Below are positions 1 to 5,455 of a DNA stretch of 6,032 nucleotides, in pieces (positions within the stretch are counted from its first letter, which is position 1; every line of letters begins with the position of its first letter). Below the pieces are notes generated by a model. That model did no database searches. It saw only the letters and a list, made by a program, of their open reading frames with translations, and had not been told where the DNA came from. Source of the DNA: JAAURS01 sp031362245. Lineage in GTDB: Bacteria > Cyanobacteriota > Cyanobacteriia > Thermosynechococcales > Thermosynechococcaceae. The DNA is taken from contig JANLSD010000416.1 of the NCBI GenBank assembly GCA_031362245.1, positions 1 through 6,032 of the forward strand. The letters are read 5' to 3'. The position numbers were made by a program, and so were the translations under genes.

Positions 1-137
1 AAATTTCTCTTTTAGAGATCGCATAATTTTTTCGTGAAATTGAATTTTGAGCGAAGAATGGAGGTTTCAGCCAGTGGGCACTCTTTTGGTTAAAGGCGTA
101 AAGCCTTGTCGGATATAGGCTACAGGTTTTGGAGATG

Positions 138-166
138 TCTACACTACTGGGCATTATGGGTATAAT
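138..166 (+). promoter_or_regulatory. Putative sigma70-type promoter for the RHH/coiled-coil operon
   Basis: A perfect -10 hexamer TATAAT (161-166) lies 17 bases after TCTACA (138-143), which matches the -35 consensus TTGACA at four of six positions. Transcription would start near 173 and give a leader of about 35 bases before the ATG at 208. This is inferred from motif and spacing only. A short hairpin, AAGGC/GCCTT (93-107), lies further upstream and could be an operator or chance. Confidence 0.45.
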
Positions 167-207
167 GGCTGTAACCTGATCGATCATTCAACTTTCAGTC
201 ATTAGCA

Positions 208-429
208 ATGACAAATCCCAACCCTGTTTTAACCAAAGAGTTTTTAGATACACGCTTCACTCGTGACGATGGTGTCGAAAAACTAGTTACGACACCTTTT
301 CAAGTTAGGCTTCCGGTCTCGACCGACTCTGTATTGCGCAATCTGCCCAATCGTTCCGCATTTATCCGAGCTGCGATCGCTGAAAAGCTAGAGCGTGACG
401 GGCTAATACCCACGGGGGATGAGAAATGA
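208..429 (+). CDS. Small ribbon-helix-helix-like protein (73 aa)
   Basis: I do not recognise a named family, but residues about 31-65 fit a ribbon-helix-helix (CopG/Arc-type) DNA-binding fold. There is a short strand (FQVRLPVST), a first helix (DSVLRNLP), and a second helix beginning NRSAFIRAAI and running to LERDG, which resembles the usual NRSEFIREAI signature. RHH proteins dimerise and bind operator DNA through the strand, often repressing their own operon. The first 30 residues are polar and unassigned. The ATG at 208 has no clear Shine-Dalgarno sequence. The promoter-like pair at 138-166 is placed to drive it. Its stop overlaps the next start by four bases (ATGA, 426-429), so the two genes are probably translationally coupled. 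The layout recalls antitoxin-first operons, but that role is inference. A HIP1 octamer lies inside the gene at 373-380. Confidence 0.7.
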   Translation: MTNPNPVLTKEFLDTRFTRDDGVEKLVTTPFQVRLPVSTDSVLRNLPNRSAFIRAAIAEKLERDGLIPTGDEK

Positions 430-764
430 GCACCATCGACGAACGACTAGAGCGTCTGGTCGCGATCACTGAGTACAACGTTCAGCAAATATCCGATCTG
501 AGAAGCACGACAGAGACGCATAGCGATCAAATTGCAGAGAGCGCACGACAGGTATCAGATCTACGCTCATCGGTGGCTTCATTGGTTCAGATTGCAGCGC
601 GTCAGAGCGAAACCATAGATCTGCATTGGCAAACCCTTGAGGTGTACCGTCAGAACTTTGAGGCGGTGATCGCCAGAATCGATCAGAACTCAGCAGAGAT
701 TCGAGGACTGCAAACCGAGAACCGTCGCATCCTAGATCATCTGTTTGGCCAGCAGTCAAACTGA
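426..764 (+). CDS. Small coiled-coil protein of unknown function (112 aa)
   Basis: The protein is almost entirely predicted helix with heptad-like spacing of I, L and V. It has no cysteine, signal peptide or membrane segment, so a soluble coiled-coil oligomer is the likely form. Two related units, ISDLRS at residues 22-27 and VSDLRS at 43-48, are exactly 21 residues (three heptads) apart, which suggests an internally repeated rod. A second helical stretch covers about 62-105 and ends with TENRRILDHLFGQQ. I recall similar short coiled-coil proteins as common cyanobacterial hypotheticals, but know no function for them. Its ATG overlaps the stop of the RHH-like gene, and GGGGGA at 414-419 is a possible ribosome site about seven bases upstream. 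It could be a partner of the RHH protein or a scaffold; neither is shown. No toxin catalytic motif is visible. Confidence 0.8.
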   Translation: MSTIDERLERLVAITEYNVQQISDLRSTTETHSDQIAESARQVSDLRSSVASLVQIAARQSETIDLHWQTLEVYRQNFEAVIARIDQNSAEIRGLQTENRRILDHLFGQQSN

Positions 765-851
765 CCCAGCAATACACTCTAGGGGCATCATTGGGGGCAT
801 CCTATAAATGCCTAGAATTTCTTTGCTTGATTCGCAAGCATTCCAAGGCTT

Positions 852-883
852 TTATCTATGGATGTCAGCTCCACCATAGATAA
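852..883. repeat. 10-bp perfect inverted repeat (candidate terminator or operator)
   Basis: TTATCTATGG (852-861) and CCATAGATAA (874-883) are exact reverse complements with a 12-base loop. The right arm is followed by TTTAATAA, so a weak terminator for the plus-strand operon ending at 764 is possible. The stem is AT-rich and there is no long T run, so a protein-binding palindrome is an alternative. Confidence 0.5.
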
Positions 884-912
884 TTTAATAACATATAATG
901 ATGTGCACCAAG

Positions 913-942
913 CTCGCGCTAGTAGCGGGTTTTTGTTGTTTT
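913..942 (+). terminator. Putative intrinsic terminator, plus-strand direction
   Basis: CTCGC (913-917) can pair with GCGGG (925-929) through four Watson-Crick pairs and one G-U pair around a 7-base loop. A T-rich tail TTTTTGTTGTTTT (930-942) follows. An alternative pairing, CGCT/AGCG, has a 3-base loop. The stem is short but the T tract is good. It would stop plus-strand transcripts from the RHH/coiled-coil operon about 150 bases past its last stop. A TATAAT hexamer lies just upstream at 894-899 without a recognisable -35 box. Confidence 0.45.
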
Positions 943-1098
943 ATAGGTCTGTTTAGAGATTCCCAACCCTTTGTTTTTATCAAAATTTCGTATCTACTCA
1001 AAGGGCACCCGTGTAAGCCAATTAATACTTGACAGACCATACAATCAAGCAAGTGATATTTCCCCTGCATTAGATTGGACACTTCTGACTATTTGATG

Positions 1099-1127
1099 TC
1101 CAAAAAATATTAATTATATTTTTTGGA
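1099..1127. terminator. 12-bp perfect AT-rich palindrome, candidate bidirectional terminator
   Basis: TCCAAAAAATAT (1099-1110) is the exact reverse complement of ATATTTTTTGGA (1116-1127), with loop TAATT. Each strand reads an A-rich left arm and a U-rich right arm. The element lies 47 bases past the PIN remnant's stop and between convergent genes, as expected of a terminator serving both sides. The stem is AT-rich, so an operator or the edge of a lost mobile element remains possible. The left arm also overlaps a competing stem, TTGGACA (1075-1081) with TGTCCAA (1097-1103). Confidence 0.45.
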
Positions 1128-1173
1128 TTGTGGTAACAATAACACTGGCAAAGATATTTTTTGTGTCTCCTGA

Positions 1174-1446
1174 TCAATTCGATGAAGCCACATCTGACAA
1201 AACTATGGTATGTAAGTCAGTAAGGCTCTTGAAAGCTCGGTCATTAGCCAAAAATAAAGTGCAACCAGTTTTAAGTGCAGTAGCACCATGAATCGCATCG
1301 GGCAGTTTTAACTTACTGGTAGATCGTAAACGCGCTGCCCAAATCAAAATCTCTCGCTCTACCGGAATGACTGCCACATTTTGACGATTGGCGATCGCCC
1401 TACAGTAAGCCTGTTGAAGCACTTCAATGGACTTTAAGATTCCCAC
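1174..1446 (-). CDS. PIN-domain VapC-like toxin, N-terminally truncated (probable remnant)
   Basis: The 90 residues match the C-terminal two thirds of a PIN-domain ribonuclease of the VapC type. Visible features are acidic residues in PVEREI (E30, E32), the hallmark PDAIH (D50) and the late ND pair in LANDRAF (N68, D69). Complete VapC proteins are about 130-140 residues and open with a strand carrying the first metal-binding aspartate (LDTN or similar). That part is absent. The frame continues upstream of the GTG at 1444-1446 for only about 15 codons, to a stop near 1492, with no such motif. The gene overlaps the end of the antitoxin gene by 13 bases, so about 45 codons seem to have been deleted rather than frameshifted. 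Without the first aspartate, RNase activity is unlikely. It may be a pseudogene or make an inactive fragment that could still bind the antitoxin. Confidence 0.72.
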   Translation of the reverse strand: MGILKSIEVLQQAYCRAIANRQNVAVIPVEREILIWAARLRSTSKLKLPDAIHGATALKTGCTLFLANDRAFKSLTDLHTIVLSDVASSN

Positions 1447-1670
1447 AAATCTCGTTCCCGCCGAATAAACCGATCCGCCTCGTCGTGGGTTTCAAAACTG
1501 CCTTTCCCCGTTCCGATCAAACTTGTAAGCGGAAGCTCAAATGGTTGTGACGGCTGCGGATCCACGAGCACAATCACTTCTACCATTGCCCCTAATGGTA
1601 ACTCTGGAGATTGAATTATCACTGTACCATTGGGCTGAACGACCGTCTTTTGTCTAAGTCCATTCAGCAT
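1434..1670 (-). CDS. VapB-like antitoxin (78 aa)
   Basis: This is an antitoxin of the type paired with VapC PIN toxins in cyanobacteria. Residues about 7-36 (KTVVQPNGTVIIQ through EVIVLV) have the alternating strands and 'ELPLGAMVEV' turn typical of an AbrB/MazE-like DNA-binding half. Residues about 49-78 (SLIGTGKGSF, then DEADRFIRRERDLW) form the acidic and basic helical tail that normally wraps around the toxin. It appears full length. The ATG at 1668-1670 is preceded by a strong ribosome site (AAGGA, seven bases upstream), which supports this start. Its stop lies inside the first codons of the PIN remnant, so the two are co-transcribed. Antitoxins of this kind usually repress their own promoter. 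Since the toxin gene is truncated, this may now be an orphan antitoxin. Confidence 0.82.
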   Translation of the reverse strand: MLNGLRQKTVVQPNGTVIIQSPELPLGAMVEVIVLVDPQPSQPFELPLTSLIGTGKGSFETHDEADRFIRRERDLWES

Positions 1671-1672
1671 GT

Positions 1673-1682
1673 CTTCTTCCTT
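1673..1682 (-). promoter_or_regulatory. Strong ribosome binding site of the antitoxin gene
   Basis: On the minus strand this reads AAGGAAGAAG, with AAGGA centred about nine bases before the ATG. It is the clearest Shine-Dalgarno sequence in the window and fixes the antitoxin start at 1670. Confidence 0.7.
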
Positions 1683-1756
1683 TTCTGCTCAATGTGTAAT
1701 TAGTTACGCATACTAGCCCAGGCAATGGATGAGCTACTGCTGTTCACTATGACTTA

Positions 1757-1779
1757 TAGTTTAACTTCTGTTTTAACTA
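1757..1779. promoter_or_regulatory. Possible operator upstream of the antitoxin
   Basis: GTTTAACT (1759-1766) and GTTTTAACT (1770-1778) are near-identical direct copies 11 bases apart. The block is also bounded by TAGTT and AACTA, giving partial dyad symmetry. It lies about 90 bases upstream of the antitoxin start, a plausible site for autoregulation. On the minus strand a TATAAG hexamer lies next to it (1753-1758). The assignment is weak because the sequence is AT-rich and no good -35 box is visible. Confidence 0.25.
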
Positions 1780-1856
1780 CTACTACGGCGATTCTCAGGA
1801 AAAATTGCATTGCACCGATATTGCACCCTTTGACTTCTCTCAGGGCACAATATCTA

Positions 1857-1901
1857 GCTGGCTGAGCGAAGCCGTGGCTTGCCTCCCGAAGGGTAGCCAG
1901 C
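1857..1901. repeat. Branched palindromic repeat (three-way-junction fold)
   Basis: An outer stem GCTGGCT (1857-1863)/AGCCAGC (1895-1901) encloses two inner hairpins. The first pairs GC(G)AAGC with GCTTGC (1866-1882), and the second is CCC-GAA-GGG (1885-1893). The wording GCGAAGCCGTGGCTT followed by CCCGAAGGG resembles interspersed intergenic repeats I recall from filamentous cyanobacteria. An inverted, slightly diverged partial copy, GAAGCAAAGCCACAGC, lies at 1945-1960, directly after the GH116 stop. The element could end or stabilise the GH116 transcript. There is no U run, so it is not a classical terminator. Confidence 0.6.
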
Positions 1902-1961
1902 GGTAAGCGTTATCCCAGAAATGCCCTAAGCCTCCTTCTCTAACGAAGCAAAGCCACAGCA

Positions 1962-4382
1962 TCACCTCCTCAACTCAGCAAAATCCGTTAGCACTCCATA
2001 AATCAACCAAATCGCCATCGGTCGCAGATACATGCAGGCCCGAAACGTCCCCGCCGCCGTAATCGCCTCAGGCGTACGGAACTGAAGCCCATTCTCATAA
2101 ACCTGCTGCACCACTGTCTCCGTCAGCTTAAACGCCTCATCGCCCATACCCATCTGGAGCAAAAACGCCGCCAAGCCAAAATTAATCCCCGTCCACACCT
2201 CCAGGGGATGAGTCGCATCCGGCTTCTCAGGAATACCGCCCAGCCGCAGTCCATTCGCAGCCCCCAACGTGCCGTTATTAAAGCCCAGAAAACAGGTTTC
2301 ATAAACTGTCCTCAGCGCACTGCGCGTACAGTCCTCTGGCACCACATCTGGCAGAGACAACAACCGCGCATAAAACTGACCGCACAACTGATCCGCCATC
2401 ACCACATCCGACCCACTCTCGCTATCGAGACGGTAATACTGCCCATTCCAAAGCGTTGCTTGGTACAAAGGCCGAGATCGCCCTAACCAATCCTGATAAG
2501 TCGCAATCTCCCCATCCACGATCGCCCCCGTAGCCTGAAGCACCTTGGCAATGGCGATCGCCGCTTCCAACGCCGCAATCCACAACGCCCCACAGTAGGC
2601 GCTAATCCCCTGAAGCCGCCAATCATCAAAGGTTTGATCTGGTGCCCCTGAATTTTCAGGAATGCCGTCCCCATCCTCATCAAACGCCTTGAGATAGGCT
2701 AACGCCGCCGTCACCGCAGGCCAACATTCGGCCAGGAATTCTGTATCTTTGCTGCCCGTCAGTAAGAAGTTGCGGTAGACCAACAGCACAAAATCCGAAG
2801 GCAGATCTTTCCAAAGGTTGCAGTCTTGATAGCTGGTGTAGTTGGTTTTCTCCCACGGGTGCTCGTTGGGCGCACCCAAATCATGGGGTGTCGCATTCAA
2901 GGCTTTACGCAGCGCAAGGGGACTCTCCACCCCCAGGGTATGGTAGTAGCCAATCACACGGGTGCGATCATCTGCCGTGGGGATGGCCCTGGCAAAAGCC
3001 CGCATCACCGATTTATCTAGCTCCGGCCACAGCATAAACAGGGCAAAGGAGCCGTAAAGTCGTACGTCTAAGCTTTCGTACCAGCGGTAATCCAAGCATT
3101 CCAGCACCGCAAATTGCCCAATGGGGTCGCGCTCATCGCCTGCGCTCCACAATGCACCGCCGCTGGTGAGGTCGTAGAGTTCGTTCATTAACCCCATCTT
3201 GAAGCAGTCCGACAGATCGGTGCGATCGAGGATCGGCTGCTGCCATGCCACAATTTGGGTTTGCCAGTCTTGGTAGTGCTTGAGGCTATGGCGCACCATT
3301 GACCAAGCATTACTGCCATTGCGTCCAAAAAAGTCGGTATAGCGACGGTAGTAGGGTACGCCTTCCGCAAATTCAGTAATGGGAAAATCCCACGTCACCA
3401 CAAAGGGAATCTGCTGAGACTCGCCAGGGGCTAGGGTGATACGGACTGCGATCGCCGCTCCAATCTGCTCCCCTGCGATCGCAGGGGTCTCATCTCCCAC
3501 GTCTGCCAGAGAGCCGTCTTTCGCAAAGGTAGACCAGAGTTCGCTGCCATCGCCGCTGGTGTTCCAACGACTGTGGTAGAAGGCTTCTTGGTTGTAGGGG
3601 GTTGTATAGGTGGCGATCGCCCATTGGCCTTCCCCCTCTGCGACGGGCTGTTCCAGGGGTTTAGGGGTGCTGCCTAAAATGCAGCCAAACCGACCATGAT
3701 CCTCAATCACTTGATTGAAATTGCCCACGCTTTCGCCCATGCGGGGCTTGTACTCATACTCAGGGCTTCCATCATCCCGCACTTTTACGATGGGGGATTT
3801 GAGGGCATTGGTAAACCAGCCCACCATGTTTTGCCAAGTGAGCATAATGCTCAGGGTAATCGGTTCTGTGGTGGGGTTGTGGAACGTCCAGGCGAAGAGG
3901 GCGACGGGGTAGCTGGTGTCTTGATAGTTCTGGGGCAAGATGGGCGAAAATTGCTCACAGGTAATCTGCGCTTTAAACACGTTTTCGTAGACAAACCAAC
4001 TGCGCGGATAGAGTGCATGATAGGTGCCGCCTGTTTCTGCGGGGTACCACTGCCAGCTTTGAAGGGTGCGATCGGCTGCGGGTTCGGTGGAGAGGGCGTA
4101 GGCTTGGGGTGGTGCGTCCCCGACCTGTTCAAAAATGCTGAACTGACAGGCAGGCATGGTCTGAAACACATGTTCGCCACCGTCAATGTGCCACAGGTTA
4201 AACTCTCCCCGTGGGCTGCGTCCAAAGCAGCCTGCCCCAAATCCGCCAAGGGGCATTCCGTGCCAAGGGCCATCGTCTAGGTTACTGGCATAGCGAACGG
4301 TGTAGGGGTTGTCCCAGCCTTTACCAATGGGGCGATTCCAGGCGCAAGAGGGAATGTTGGGGGAGGGGTGCTGATTTTTCAT
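1962..4382 (-). CDS. GH116 family beta-glucosidase (GBA2-like), 806 aa
   Basis: This is a retaining glycoside hydrolase of family GH116, the family of human non-lysosomal glucosylceramidase GBA2 and bacterial TxGH116. It hydrolyses beta-glucosidic bonds; the substrate in cyanobacteria is not evident. No signal peptide is visible, so it should be cytosolic. Residues about 40-350 are the GBA2 N-terminal beta domain (PLGGFGAGCFGR at 44-55), and about 390-800 the alpha-barrel catalytic domain. Aligning from memory with TxGH116, the nucleophile is E428 (VLECLDYRWY), with D439 eleven residues on. H500 is in PHDLG, T584 and acid/base D586 are in PDQTFDDW, and E772, R781 and R787 lie in the C-terminal TPEAI to YLRPM segment. 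The H500-D586 and E772-R781-R787 spacings match TxGH116 exactly, so the enzyme looks intact. GGGGG directly abuts the ATG, too close for an ideal ribosome site. It starts 65 bases after the Uma2 gene and may be co-transcribed with it. Confidence 0.93.
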   Translation of the reverse strand: MKNQHPSPNIPSCAWNRPIGKGWDNPYTVRYASNLDDGPWHGMPLGGFGAGCFGRSPRGEFNLWHIDGGEHVFQTMPACQFSIFEQVGDAPPQAYALSTEPAADRTLQSWQWYPAETGGTYHALYPRSWFVYENVFKAQITCEQFSPILPQNYQDTSYPVALFAWTFHNPTTEPITLSIMLTWQNMVGWFTNALKSPIVKVRDDGSPEYEYKPRMGESVGNFNQVIEDHGRFGCILGSTPKPLEQPVAEGEGQWAIATYTTPYNQEAFYHSRWNTSGDGSELWSTFAKDGSLADVGDETPAIAGEQIGAAIAVRITLAPGESQQIPFVVTWDFPITEFAEGVPYYRRYTDFFGRNGSNAWSMVRHSLKHYQDWQTQIVAWQQPILDRTDLSDCFKMGLMNELYDLTSGGALWSAGDERDPIGQFAVLECLDYRWYESLDVRLYGSFALFMLWPELDKSVMRAFARAIPTADDRTRVIGYYHTLGVESPLALRKALNATPHDLGAPNEHPWEKTNYTSYQDCNLWKDLPSDFVLLVYRNFLLTGSKDTEFLAECWPAVTAALAYLKAFDEDGDGIPENSGAPDQTFDDWRLQGISAYCGALWIAALEAAIAIAKVLQATGAIVDGEIATYQDWLGRSRPLYQATLWNGQYYRLDSESGSDVVMADQLCGQFYARLLSLPDVVPEDCTRSALRTVYETCFLGFNNGTLGAANGLRLGGIPEKPDATHPLEVWTGINFGLAAFLLQMGMGDEAFKLTETVVQQVYENGLQFRTPEAITAAGTFRACMYLRPMAIWLIYGVLTDFAELRR
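3470..3487. repeat. 18-bp perfect palindrome built around a HIP1 octamer
   Basis: CCCCTGCGATCGCAGGGG is fully self-complementary and centred on the HIP1 octamer GCGATCGC (3475-3482). Another HIP1 lies only 27 bases away (3448-3455). Further copies are at 373-380, 1391-1398, 2554-2561 and 3613-3620. HIP1 is overrepresented in many cyanobacterial genomes. Here the palindrome encodes TPAIAG (residues 299-304) of the GH116 protein. Confidence 0.85.
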
Positions 4383-4447
4383 CCCCCAATTTTAGAGGCT
4401 TTGTGGATTTTTATGAACCTATGCCAGCAGCCAATTTCCAAAAAGTT

Positions 4448-5185
4448 CTAAATCTCGTCAGGATTGATGCCCATTGCCCTTAATCGTTCTGCCAGATGTT
4501 CCACTCGATGTTGAGCAAGTTCCTTGTCTTGTCGCTCCTGTTCAGCATTTTGTCGTTCTTGTTCTAGCAGTTGCTCTAGGTTCTGCCGCGCTTGCACCTC
4601 TTCAGCCAATGCCGCGACGAGTTCATCGGGGGCTAACAATTTTTCGCCTGTATCTTCTCGATAAAAACCAATTAGGGTATCCTCTAACTGCAAATGCAGT
4701 TTGAGGGGTTCGCTGCGCCCATCGGTGATGGGGATGTACTGTTCGCCGTTGAAGCGGTAGCCTCTCAGTTGTTCGGCAATCCATTCTCCCTTCGGGTCAA
4801 ATAGCCAGTATTCTTTGACTTCAAGCTGTTCGTAGAGCTTTTTCTTATAGTCTTGATCTTGGTTGCGGGTACCTTCTGAGGTCATTTCAAAAATGACGGC
4901 GGGGACGGAGCCTTCTTCCCAGGTTTTGTAGTTATCTCGTGGGCCTGGGGGTACGTCAAAAATTACCATGATGTCTGGTGCTACGCGCAGTCTTGGAAAC
5001 CCTTGGGCATAGTAGAGAAACTGATCGGCTAATACAATGGCCTGCTGATGTGCTAAGTATTGTCGCAGCACAACAACTGCGTTGATGATGGCATCAACAT
5101 GCACTGAGGTTTCAGCCAAGGGTTCTCCGTCGGAACTGGGGTAAAAGATTTCTGTAATGTCAGAAGTGGGACGAGTGGCGACCAT
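4448..5185 (-). CDS. Uma2 family (DUF820) putative restriction-endonuclease-fold protein with coiled-coil tail
   Basis: Residue numbers count from the ATG at 5185 (245 aa). The first about 175 residues form the Uma2/DUF820 domain, a PD-(D/E)xK nuclease-like fold greatly expanded in cyanobacteria. Key sites are D71 in VAPDIMVI, E100 in AVIFEMTSEG, and the DYKKK run at about 112-116. They are followed by LYEQLEVKEYWLFDP, the usual 'Y..gV.EYW..dp' ending. Cellular function is unproven for the family. About 190-238 is a charged, Q/E/R-rich coiled coil, closing with RAMGINPDEI, a tail common in cyanobacterial members. An in-frame TTG two codons upstream (5191) is an alternative start, but ATG is preferred; neither has a strong ribosome site (only GAAG adjacent). 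A possible -10 box TATAAA lies at 5213-5218. GH116 follows 65 bases downstream on the same strand. Confidence 0.92.
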   Translation of the reverse strand: MVATRPTSDITEIFYPSSDGEPLAETSVHVDAIINAVVVLRQYLAHQQAIVLADQFLYYAQGFPRLRVAPDIMVIFDVPPGPRDNYKTWEEGSVPAVIFEMTSEGTRNQDQDYKKKLYEQLEVKEYWLFDPKGEWIAEQLRGYRFNGEQYIPITDGRSEPLKLHLQLEDTLIGFYREDTGEKLLAPDELVAALAEEVQARQNLEQLLEQERQNAEQERQDKELAQHRVEHLAERLRAMGINPDEI

Positions 5186-5392
5186 CTTCAATTGCAGTGT
5201 TGTTTAAGTGTTTTTATAGTAACAATTTTAGGATTGGTTTAATTGGAGGTGATTTAATTCAAGATTTTAAGGCCATCTCCGAAATTAAACTTACCAACAA
5301 CTCTGCAAGGCTTTGCAAGAAATCGTCTGAGTACTTGAACAAAATTAATTTTATAGAACGGTTGCTTCATCTCTTGCACTAACTCACCCCAG

Positions 5393-5438
5393 CCCTCTCC
5401 TCATCGTGGGCCTAGCCGCTCTGGAAGCTAGGGGAGGG
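5393..5438. repeat. GC-rich palindromic intergenic element 1
   Basis: CCCTCTCCT (5393-5401) pairs with AGGGGAGGG (5430-5438) in a 9-bp stem with one G-U pair. An alternative inner hairpin, CCTAGC/GCTAGG (5411-5432), shares the right arm. The flanking wording 'CTCACCCCAGCCCTCTCC ... GGGGAGGG' resembles a palindromic spacer type I recall as very common in cyanobacterial genomes. It lies downstream of ccmO and could help terminate or stabilise its transcript. Confidence 0.6.
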
Positions 5439-5455
5439 AGTCAGTCCATATTCTT

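Larger units (their letters stand above)
765..1173. other. Gene-free spacer between convergent units, rich in inverted repeats
   Basis: This stretch of about 400 bases separates the plus-strand RHH/coiled-coil pair from the minus-strand PIN remnant. The open frames inside it have low-complexity translations with no domain, so I call no gene. It contains a direct repeat GGGGCATC (782-789 and 794-801) and a small hairpin GGCAT/ATGCC (796-812). It also has TGCTTG/CAAGCA (824-840) and the stronger structures listed separately. Transcription termination from both sides is the simplest job for it. Confidence 0.6.

Noticed and set aside
466..777. Minus-strand open frame of 103 codons opposite the coiled-coil gene
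   Set aside because: It mirrors the well-supported plus-strand gene, its translation is Cys/Trp/Ser-rich without any domain, and no ribosome site supports it.
885..1082. Minus-strand open frame of 65 codons in the gene-free spacer
   Set aside because: It overlaps the terminator-like hairpin, has no recognisable domain, no ribosome site and an implausible composition.
765..1173. CRISPR array, tRNA or insertion sequence in the repeat-rich spacer
   Set aside because: The repeats are unique palindromes with no regular repeat-spacer pattern. No cloverleaf with a tRNA-like T-arm is seen, and no transposase fragment is recognisable.
3851..4273. Minus-strand open frame of 140 codons in a second frame within GH116
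   Set aside because: It is out of frame with the clearly homologous GH116 protein and is Pro/Ser/Thr-rich low complexity; the main frame needs no frameshift.
3696..4280. Long plus-strand open frame (194 codons) antisense to GH116
   Set aside because: The minus strand here encodes the conserved GBA2 N-terminal domain. The antisense translation (rich in Gly, His, Cys) shows no domain and is a shadow of that codon usage.
5186..5191. TTG start for the Uma2 protein, adding two residues
   Set aside because: An ATG follows two codons later at 5183-5185, and no ribosome site favours the TTG.
5197..5382. Plus-strand open frame of 61 codons between Uma2 and ccmO
   Set aside because: It has no ATG with a ribosome site at its proposed start, no domain, and lies in AT-rich spacer; chance is more likely.
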